A stretch of DNA of 59,258 nt, from positions 1 to 59,258 of the forward strand of contig USPC01000003.1 in NCBI GenBank assembly GCA_900556605.1, given 5' to 3'. Source of the DNA: an uncultured Collinsella sp. GTDB lineage: Bacteria; Actinomycetota; Coriobacteriia; Coriobacteriales; Coriobacteriaceae. The notes beneath the pieces were generated by a model that saw only the letters and a program-made list of their open reading frames with translations, had not been told where the DNA came from and ran no database searches. The position numbers were made by a program, and so were the translations under genes. Positions 53,311 to 59,258 of the stretch are shown here, in pieces (the stretch's first letter is position 1; every line of letters begins with the position of its first letter).

Positions 53311-55227
53311 CTAGGCGCGCTCCTCGATAGCACCGTTTCTATATGCATCGAGCAGCTGGCGCAGGTCCTGGATCTGGCTGCGGATCTTGACACCGGAATC
53401 GGTGTCGCTCACCATGCGGCGACGGTCTGCTTGGTCAAAACGATTGGTCTCGCTCTCGATGTCCACGTTGCGTGTGAGTGCCTCGGCAACCGTCGTAAAG
53501 GCCCGGTGCGACTTGAGGCGGCAGCCGCGCGAGCTCGAGATGAGCGTATAGCCGGCGATACCCGTCTTGGGATGGTAAGCGCGGCAGAAGCCGCCATCGA
53601 TGACCAGCAGCTTGCCCTCGGCGCGGATGGGCTGCTCGCCCTTGGTGGTTTTAACGGGCGTGTGGCCGTTGATGATGTGGCCGGTCGGTGAACATGCCAT
53701 GGGCGCGACACCAAACTCGCGCATGATGTCGTCGCAGACCGAGGGCGACTTGGTAAGCGTAAAGTACGGGTCCATCGGCTCGACCCAGGTGCTCTTATCG
53801 GCGATATAGGCGCGCTCAAAGGTACGCACCAGGCGTCCGCTGGCGGGTGAGTTAAAGCCAATCCACAGGTACCACATCCAGTCGAGGGCGTCGCGGTCGC
53901 CCACGCGCCAGGCGCGGCGGGCGATGTGGTCGCAAAAATCGAGATAATCGCGGCCAGCGTGCCAGGTGCCCAGGCAGTTCATGCTGCTAAAGGTGCCGTC
54001 TTCGTTGAGCGGCACGCAGCCATGGAACAGCAGGTTGCCGTTGGCGACCTTGTATATCGAGCCGTGGGAATAGAGGAAATCGATATGGCGATGCAGGTGA
54101 TCGGCTGTGACAAACTCGGACACGAGCTTGTCGATGATGTGCTGCTCCTGGGGCGTGAGCGTATAGGGGTCCGTCGGGTCGACGGTGGGGAAGTCGTTGG
54201 TCGTGAGCGGCCACACGCTGCCGTCGGCGAGCGTGACCGTGCCGGTGTCGTGGTCGATCTTGTCGAGTAACAGGCGGTCGGTCATGTCGAACTCGGGATG
54301 GCGCTGGATAATCTGACCCTCGAGCTTAAAGAGCAGCACGTTGATGGCCTTGATCAGCGGGGTGATGGACTCACCGGCGGTGTAGGTGGCATCGGCAAAG
54401 GCGACAAGCTCACGCAGCGAGATGCCGTAGTCGTTCTCCAAGATCTCGTAGTTGTCGTAGCGTAGGTTGTTGCGCAGCACCGTGGCGATGCAGGCGGGCT
54501 CACCGGCCGCAGCGCCCATCCACAGCAGGTCGTGGTTGCCCCACTGGATGTCGAGTGAATGGTAGGTGAGCAGGCGGTCCATAATCTTGGCCGCGCCGCC
54601 ACCGCGGTCGAAGATGTCGCCCACCAGGTGCAGGTGGTCGACGGCCAGGCGCTTGATGAGCGAGGCAAGCGACTCGATAAAGTCGTCGGCGCTTGCGGTC
54701 TCCAGGATGGACTCCACGATGCGCTCGTGATAGCGCACGCGATAGTTGTTCTCGTCCGGGTGCGTGTGCAACAACTCGTCGATGATATAGGCGTAATCGC
54801 GTGGGATGGCCTTACGCACCTTGGAGCGCGTATAACGGCTCGAAAGCGAGCGGGCAACCATAATGAGTTGGTCAAGCATCGTCTTGTACCAGGTGGGCGA
54901 GTCCTCGCGCTGGCTGCGGACCAGCTCGATCTTCTCGCGCGGGTAGTAGATGAGCGTGCACAGCTCGCCCTTCTCGTCAAAGGAGAGCGTTTCGCCAAAA
55001 ATCTCGTCGACATGCTCGCGCACGACGCCCGAGCAGTTGTTGAGGATGTGCATAAAGGCTTCGTACTCGCCATGCACGTCGCTCATAAAATGCTCAGTGC
55101 CTTTGGGCAGGTTGAGGATGGCCGAGAGGTTGATGATCTCGGTAAACGCGGATTGCTCGGTGGGAAACTGTCTCGACAGCAGGCGCAGATACTTGAAGTC
55201 TTGCGGATTGCGATCGAATGCGACCAT
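53311..55227 (-). CDS. fbp: Fructose-1,6-bisphosphatase class III
   Basis: This 638-residue gluconeogenic enzyme is of the class III type seen in Firmicutes and some Actinobacteria, a metallophosphatase fold. Metal-binding blocks are SDVHGEYEAF (49-58), VGDIFDRGGGA, WGNHDLLWMGA and INGHTPVKT, ending with IDGGFCRAYH. The ATG follows GGAAGGTG. A palindromic operator candidate lies about 30 bp upstream. It converts fructose 1,6-bisphosphate to fructose 6-phosphate when sugars are scarce. Confidence 0.95.
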   Translation of the reverse strand: MVAFDRNPQDFKYLRLLSRQFPTEQSAFTEIINLSAILNLPKGTEHFMSDVHGEYEAFMHILNNCSGVVREHVDEIFGETLSFDEKGELCTLIYYPREKIELVRSQREDSPTWYKTMLDQLIMVARSLSSRYTRSKVRKAIPRDYAYIIDELLHTHPDENNYRVRYHERIVESILETASADDFIESLASLIKRLAVDHLHLVGDIFDRGGGAAKIMDRLLTYHSLDIQWGNHDLLWMGAAAGEPACIATVLRNNLRYDNYEILENDYGISLRELVAFADATYTAGESITPLIKAINVLLFKLEGQIIQRHPEFDMTDRLLLDKIDHDTGTVTLADGSVWPLTTNDFPTVDPTDPYTLTPQEQHIIDKLVSEFVTADHLHRHIDFLYSHGSIYKVANGNLLFHGCVPLNEDGTFSSMNCLGTWHAGRDYLDFCDHIARRAWRVGDRDALDWMWYLWIGFNSPASGRLVRTFERAYIADKSTWVEPMDPYFTLTKSPSVCDDIMREFGVAPMACSPTGHIINGHTPVKTTKGEQPIRAEGKLLVIDGGFCRAYHPKTGIAGYTLISSSRGCRLKSHRAFTTVAEALTRNVDIESETNRFDQADRRRMVSDTDSGVKIRSQIQDLRQLLDAYRNGAIEERA

Positions 55228-55254
55228 GAAACACCTTCCGATAGGGCTGGTAAA

Positions 55255-55284
55255 ACTGATAAACAGCGTAAAACGTTTATCAGT
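55255..55284. promoter_or_regulatory. Palindromic operator candidate of fbp
   Basis: ACTGATAAAC-N10-GTTTATCAGT is a perfect 10-bp-arm palindrome just upstream of fbp (minus strand), overlapping a likely CATACT -10. Its regulator is unknown. Confidence 0.55.
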
Positions 55285-55367
55285 ATGCGCTGCTTTTGTT
55301 TCGATTGGGGATGGGCAGCCGAATTGTTAGCCGAACGGTTTGGTAAATCGATTTAGTGGAGGTAGAT

Positions 55368-55427
55368 ATGGCGGTTGAGTGGAGACGTAGGGTCGTTTTT
55401 ACAGACGTATGCCTCCGGGATCGATAG
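55368..55427 (+). CDS. Possible 19-residue small protein
   Basis: An ATG at 55368 follows an excellent ribosome site, GTGGAGG, by 6 bp and encodes MAVEWRRRVVFTDVCLRDR, ending at 55427. It lies between fbp and the DegV gene after a TAAATCGATTTA palindrome (55344-55355). Translation is plausible; function is unknown. Confidence 0.3.
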   Translation: MAVEWRRRVVFTDVCLRDR

Positions 55428-55463
55428 AGATGATGACGGTAAAGATGTTCACCACCTTTGGCT

Positions 55464-55478
55464 CTATTTGGTAAATAG
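55464..55478. promoter_or_regulatory. Dyad upstream of the DegV gene
   Basis: CTATTT-GGT-AAATAG is a perfect palindrome. The TTTGGTAAAT it contains also occurs at about 55339-55348, so two boxes lie in this 318-bp intergenic stretch. A TGCGATAAT extended -10 near 55509-55517 is the likely DegV promoter. Confidence 0.45.
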
Positions 55479-55545
55479 TGGACATTTGTACCGTATTTAT
55501 GCTTGCTGTGCGATAATTTTTATAACTATACGTAAGGAGCCTCAT

Positions 55546-56436
55546 ATGAGTGATTTTGTCCTGACCTGTGAATCCGCCGCCGATCGAACTCGGGAGTTCT
55601 TTGAATCGCGCAATATCCCTGTCGTGTGTTTTCATTACGAGATCGACGATGTTGTCTATACGGACGATCTGTATCAGTCGATTACGCCGGACGAGTTTTT
55701 TGCCCAGATATCCGCGGGCGCCATGCCCAAGACGTCTCAGGTGAGCGTGGGTGAGTACGAAGAGTTTTGGGAGCCGCTTGTTGCCGAGGGCAAAGACGTG
55801 CTGCACCTGACGTTGTCGTCGGGCATTTCGGGCACGTATGGATCGGCCTGCGTTGCGGCGCAGATGCTCGCGGATCGCTATCCCCAGGGCGGCAAGGTGC
55901 GCATCATCGATTCGCTGGGGGCGTCTTCGGGCTTTGGCCTGTTGCTGGAATATGCCGCCGATGTGCGCGATAGCGGGGCTTCACTCGACGAGACGGCTGC
56001 CTGGATCGAGGAGCACAAGCTCAACCTGCACCACTGGTTCTTCTCGACCGATCTGTCGAGCTACCTGCGCGGCGGTCGCATTTCGGCTGCGAGTGCGATC
56101 ATCGGCACGGCGCTTAAGATTTGCCCGCTTATGACGGTCGATTGCGACGGCAAGCTGTCGCCACGTGAGAAGATTCGCACTAAGAAGCGCGCGATTTCCG
56201 AGATGGCCAAGACCATGATGGCACACGTGCAGGACGGTGCGGATTATTCGGGTAAGTGCGTCATGTCGCACTCGGCGTGCCGTGAGGATGCCGAGGCAGT
56301 TGCGGCGCTGATCGAGGAACAGATTCCGCAGCTTAAAGGCAAGATTGAGATCAATAACATCGGTACTCTGATTGGCTCGCATACCGGACCTGGTACGGTG
56401 GCGCTCTTCTTTATGGGCGACAAGCGCGTGGATTAG
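55546..56436 (+). CDS. DegV family fatty-acid-binding protein
   Basis: This 296-residue cytosolic protein is of the DegV/FakB type. In Firmicutes, FakB presents host or recycled fatty acids to the kinase FakA for phosphorylation. Typical motifs include CESAADRT near the N-terminus, MPKTSQVS, LHLTLSSGISGTYGSA, IIDSLGASSGFG and YLRGGRIS. TAAGGAG precedes the ATG at 55546. No FakA gene is in the window. Confidence 0.92.
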   Translation: MSDFVLTCESAADRTREFFESRNIPVVCFHYEIDDVVYTDDLYQSITPDEFFAQISAGAMPKTSQVSVGEYEEFWEPLVAEGKDVLHLTLSSGISGTYGSACVAAQMLADRYPQGGKVRIIDSLGASSGFGLLLEYAADVRDSGASLDETAAWIEEHKLNLHHWFFSTDLSSYLRGGRISAASAIIGTALKICPLMTVDCDGKLSPREKIRTKKRAISEMAKTMMAHVQDGADYSGKCVMSHSACREDAEAVAALIEEQIPQLKGKIEINNIGTLIGSHTGPGTVALFFMGDKRVD

Positions 56437-56469
56437 TTTGCCCCATCACATCGCTGCATGATTGCTCAA

Positions 56470-56508
56470 ACGAAAACGGCCCGCCTCACGTTTGTGGGGC
56501 GGGCCTTG
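56470..56508 (-). terminator. Bidirectional terminator between the DegV and TIM-barrel genes
   Basis: GGCCCGCC pairs with GGCGGGCC; on the minus strand GTTTTCGTTT follows, and on the plus strand TTGCTGTT. Confidence 0.75.
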
Positions 56509-56517
56509 CTGTTGGGG

Positions 56518-57609
56518 TTAGCGTTTCTTTCCGCGGAAGAAGAAGCCGTGCAGTGACGGCTTGAGGCCGCGGTTGGCGCGATGCTCCTCGACGCGCTCGT
56601 GGATCGAAGCGACGCGCTCGATGACTTCGTCGGGAATCGGCACGTCGGGATTCATGTTCTCGACCTGGCTGACCTCGGCGGCGGAGACCTGGTCGATAAT
56701 GGGCACATCGTCGTGCGAGATGACAGGTGTGGCGTCTTCCTTCATCTTGCGATAACGCTGCATCATGTCGGTCTGAAGCTGCTGGGCCGAAGGCGGCGTC
56801 CAGATGATGGCATTGGCGCCGGCAGCGATGGTCTCACGGATGCTCTCGGGCGTCTTGCCGCCCGGTGCGATGAGCGGCAGGTTGGGATAGTGCTCGCGCA
56901 GTTCACGCAGGACCTGCGGCGCGTTCTTGCCGGCCGCGATGTTGAGGATCTTGGCTCCGGCGCGCACCTTGGCGTGAGCATCGTCGTCGCAGCGAACGAC
57001 CGTGGCGATGACGGGGATGTCGGCGATGTTGGTGATGTGCTCGACCATCTCGGCGGTAGCGGGGGAATTGACCACGCAGCCCGCCGCGCCCTGCATCTCG
57101 GAGACGGCCGCCATCTGCACGGAGCGCTTACCGGTGGTGGTGCCGCCGCCAACGCCCACAAAGACCGGGCACTCGGCAACGGTCAGCAGCGCCTGCGTAA
57201 TGGCGGGCTGCGGCGTGAAGGGGTAGACGGCAAACACGGCGTCGGCATTGGAATTGCGGATGACCGCCACGTCGGTGGTGTAGATGAGCGATTTGATGCG
57301 GCGGCCAAAGAGCGTAAAGCCGCTGGCCTCCTCGATCTCGTCGGGCATGCGAAGGGCCGCCTTGCGTAAACGTCCGTCGATGGGCAGTGGCTCCATGGGG
57401 AGCAGTCCGTTGGGGGTCACGGCTACCTGGGGCTCGGTGAACTCGTCTGCGAGCTCGACCTCGGAGAAATCGACCGAGGCGACGATGTCCTCGTGAACCT
57501 CGGCGGGTACATCGATGGGAGCTTGGTCGTTTGCCGCGGCAGGCGTGTCGAAGGAGCTGGTGCCGACAAAGGCGTCGACGCGTTCGTTTAGGTCGTTGAG
57601 GGTATCCAT
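56518..57609 (-). CDS. TIM-barrel protein of unknown specificity
   Basis: This 363-residue protein begins with an acidic N-terminal 90 residues of low conservation. A central alpha/beta barrel follows (about 110-275): VFAVYPFTPQPAI, PVFVGVGGGTTTGKRS, IPVIATVVRCDDDAHAK, AKILNIAAG and APGGKTPESIRETIAAGANAI, the last resembling a phosphate-binding loop. The C-terminal tail is basic (FFFRGKKR). I cannot name its substrate. No good ribosome site is seen before the ATG at 57609. Confidence 0.68.
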   Translation of the reverse strand: MDTLNDLNERVDAFVGTSSFDTPAAANDQAPIDVPAEVHEDIVASVDFSEVELADEFTEPQVAVTPNGLLPMEPLPIDGRLRKAALRMPDEIEEASGFTLFGRRIKSLIYTTDVAVIRNSNADAVFAVYPFTPQPAITQALLTVAECPVFVGVGGGTTTGKRSVQMAAVSEMQGAAGCVVNSPATAEMVEHITNIADIPVIATVVRCDDDAHAKVRAGAKILNIAAGKNAPQVLRELREHYPNLPLIAPGGKTPESIRETIAAGANAIIWTPPSAQQLQTDMMQRYRKMKEDATPVISHDDVPIIDQVSAAEVSQVENMNPDVPIPDEVIERVASIHERVEEHRANRGLKPSLHGFFFRGKKR

Positions 57610-57802
57610 GGAGGCTCGATTCTATGCGATGGTGGCCGGCGCGATGCAGCCGGAATTGCGAATGCTAAATCGTTTGACGAGTTGATTTTTCCCCGCCGCG
57701 CCATCCGTTAGACTGAAGGACCGGCGAACGTGAAGGAGCTGTGGTGGCGGGAATCGAGGTGCTATCTTGAATGTCCCGTATGCAAAAGAGAGGTGACGCG
57801 GT

Positions 57803-57973
57803 ATGGAATTCTCGGCAATGTTAGGCTCGATTGGCCTATGCGTGGGCGCAATCGTTGCCGCCGCGGTCATCTACTTTGCGGTCACGGCCATTAAGGGCAA
57901 AAAGGCCGAGCGCAAGGAGCGTGAAGCGCTTGCGCGGCATAAGGACCAGCAGGACAGGCGCGCACGGCGATAG
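57803..57973 (+). CDS. Small single-pass membrane protein
   Basis: A 56-residue frame begins MEFSAMLGSIGLCVGA, has one transmembrane helix (about 8-30) and ends in a strongly charged Lys/Glu/Arg/Gln tail. AGAGGTGA precedes the ATG. A TAGACT -10-like box (57709-57714) and an AAGGAG-preceded 9-codon frame (57741-57770) lie upstream. The N-out, basic C-in topology resembles small modulators of membrane complexes. Confidence 0.6.
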   Translation: MEFSAMLGSIGLCVGAIVAAAVIYFAVTAIKGKKAERKEREALARHKDQQDRRARR

Positions 57974-57997
57974 CTTGTTGAGTTTTGAATCCGTGCG

Positions 57998-59101
57998 CTA
58001 GCTGCGTTTTCGGACCAGGGCGATATAGAAGCCCTCAAAGTCGCGACTGGGCGGAATGGTCAGCGTGCCTGGCATGCCGTTGGCAATGGCCGAGACGTGA
58101 CCCGCGGCAATGGCTTCGGTAAGGGCGTTGCACTCGATATGCGGCTTGTCGCCGGTATCCTGTGTGCGACGCGCTTCGCTTTCACTTGGCGTGCCGTCGA
58201 GGGGGATGAGCTCGCAGTCCATATGCTTGTCGAGGGCCTCTTGCAGGGCGTCCTCGTTTTCCTGCGGCAAGATCGAACAGGTCGAATAGACGAGCGTGCC
58301 GCCCGGTTTGAGGGCCCCCATGGCGCGGTCCAGAAGTGCTCGCTGCGAGCGGGCGCACTTGACGAGCAGCTGCTCGGTGAGGCCGCGCAGACTTTTCTCG
58401 TTGCCGCTGATGACGGTGCCCGTACCGGTACAGGGGGCGTCGAGCAGGATACGGTCAAAGCGGAAGAACTCGTCAAGCTCGCGCGCGTCAATGCGCATGA
58501 CGGGCACGTTTTTGGCGCCCTGGCGGCCCAAGTTGGCCTCGAGCTTTTCGGCGCGGGGAATGCTCATCTCGCAGGCGGTGAGGTGCGCCTGGCCCTGGGT
58601 GAGGGCGGCGATCTGCGTCGTCTTGCCGCCGGGGGCCGCGCACATGTCCAAGATGTCCTCGCCGGCCTGAGCGCCTAATACCAAAGGCGGCATCATGGAC
58701 GACAGACTTTGCAAGTAGATCTTGCCGTCGCGGTAGATGTCGAGATCCCACAGATCGGAAACCTGGGCCTCGGGCAGGATAAAGGCTTCTGGGTACCAGG
58801 CAACGGGGTTGTGGGCGATGCCGGCGGCATCGAGCGCCGCAGCGATGTCCTCGGCGGTCGCCTTGAGCGTGTTGGCGCGCAGCGTGACCGGGCGTGTGGC
58901 CGCGGCGCCAAAGCCTTCGATCACGAGCTCGGCATCGGCAGGCGTATAGGCGCCAGCAACCGTGTCGACCATAAAGCGCGGCAGGTCGGCGGCGGAGTGT
59001 TGGGCGGCAAGCTGGTCGGAAAGCTCGGTGGCGGCAAACTGCCTAAGCTTGAGCTCGGGCTTAACCTGCTTTTTCTGCTTACGACGACGCGGCTTGGACA
59101 T
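57998..59101 (-). CDS. RsmB/RsmF-type rRNA cytosine-C5 methyltransferase
   Basis: This 367-residue NOL1/NOP2/Sun family methyltransferase has the SAM site DMCAAPGGKTTQIA, motif IV LLDAPCTGTG and motif VI VYSTCSILPQENE, which hold the two cysteines needed for 5-methylcytosine formation. A basic N-terminus (KPRRRKQKKQ) and a PUA-like start domain precede it. AAAGGA lies before the ATG. It likely modifies 16S rRNA; the exact position cannot be assigned. Confidence 0.93.
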   Translation of the reverse strand: MSKPRRRKQKKQVKPELKLRQFAATELSDQLAAQHSAADLPRFMVDTVAGAYTPADAELVIEGFGAAATRPVTLRANTLKATAEDIAAALDAAGIAHNPVAWYPEAFILPEAQVSDLWDLDIYRDGKIYLQSLSSMMPPLVLGAQAGEDILDMCAAPGGKTTQIAALTQGQAHLTACEMSIPRAEKLEANLGRQGAKNVPVMRIDARELDEFFRFDRILLDAPCTGTGTVISGNEKSLRGLTEQLLVKCARSQRALLDRAMGALKPGGTLVYSTCSILPQENEDALQEALDKHMDCELIPLDGTPSESEARRTQDTGDKPHIECNALTEAIAAGHVSAIANGMPGTLTIPPSRDFEGFYIALVRKRS

Positions 59102-59132
59102 CCGTCTTTCCTTCCACCTAAATGATTATTCT

Positions 59133-59181
59133 GGGACGGGGATTAAAAAATCATTTAATGATCCCCGTCCCAAAAAGACTG
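59133..59181. repeat. Intergenic hairpin sharing a 19-bp repeat with the window's left end
   Basis: GGGACGGGGAT (59133-59143) and ATCCCCGTCCC (59161-59171) form the stem. CCCCGTCCCAAAAAGACTG at 59163-59181 is the exact complement of 171-189. Confidence 0.7.
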
Positions 59182-59228
59182 TACTGTGGCGCCCGGGAAT
59201 GATTTTTTAAGGCTCTGTTAGACCAGGA

Positions 59229-59257
59229 TTGACATACATGTGTCCCCACGGTGCCAT
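59229..59257 (+). promoter_or_regulatory. Promoter-like hexamers at the right edge
   Basis: TTGACA (59229-59234) with 17 bp to TGCCAT (59252-59257) points off the window. The -10 is weak and cut off. Confidence 0.3.
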
Positions 59258-59258
59258 A

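Noticed and set aside
1..59258. tRNA, rRNA or CRISPR arrays
   Set aside because: No T-loop motifs in cloverleaf context, no rRNA blocks and no regularly spaced repeats were seen.

Overview
The window looks like a contig start from a high-GC, gut-type Coriobacteriia genome, most like Collinsella. This rests on overall base composition and gene content: class III fructose-bisphosphatase, Fhs/FchA/FolD one-carbon genes, DUF4430 surface proteins, GtrA proteins, an AddAB-like pair and many intergenic palindromes. No rRNA or tRNA gene is present, so the genus is inferred. Bases 5-38 are an Illumina Nextera adapter, not genome.

Layout. 39-9.5 kb: a truncated minus-strand gene at the contig edge, a YoaK-type membrane protein, an iron alcohol dehydrogenase, an M42 aminopeptidase, an HTH-HipA-like kinase enclosed by two inverted copies of a 69-bp palindrome, mnmA, cysK divergent from an Rrf2 regulator, a holin-like membrane protein and a YerC/TrpR-type regulator. 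9.6-28.9 kb: mainly a DNA replication and repair block (AddB-like nuclease, AddA-like helicase-nuclease, DnaE, SWIM-SNF2 helicase, ruvCAB), interrupted by a superoxide reductase and a NAD synthetase-like protein whose catalytic motifs are degraded. 29-36.6 kb: fhs, an anchored protein with repeated Thr-x-Val motifs, a CDF metal transporter, a double zinc-ribbon protein, a YhcG/DUF1016 nuclease and a small PH-like protein. 36.6-41 kb: a frameshifted surface phospholipase C-like gene with a Tat signal and an LANTG sorting motif, then two tandem paralogous lipoproteins. 41.2-47 kb: fchA-folD, a 241-bp MITE-like element, a C69 dipeptidase and an UbiB-family kinase with a small partner gene. 47-52 kb: a cobalamin riboswitch upstream of a giant surface protein (four DUF4430 domains, beta-propeller, InlB-type repeat) and a second single-DUF4430 protein. 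52-59 kb: two GtrA proteins, class III fbp, a DegV protein, a TIM-barrel protein, a small membrane protein and an rRNA m5C methyltransferase.

How the genes work together. AddAB, RuvCAB and SNF2 suggest a double-strand-break and Holliday-junction repair neighbourhood next to the replicative polymerase. Fhs, FchA and FolD together convert formate plus THF to methylene-THF. The riboswitch and the DUF4430 proteins, whose fold resembles the transcobalamin beta domain, suggest a surface system for capturing cobalamin or a related compound; this is the most interesting candidate system in the window.
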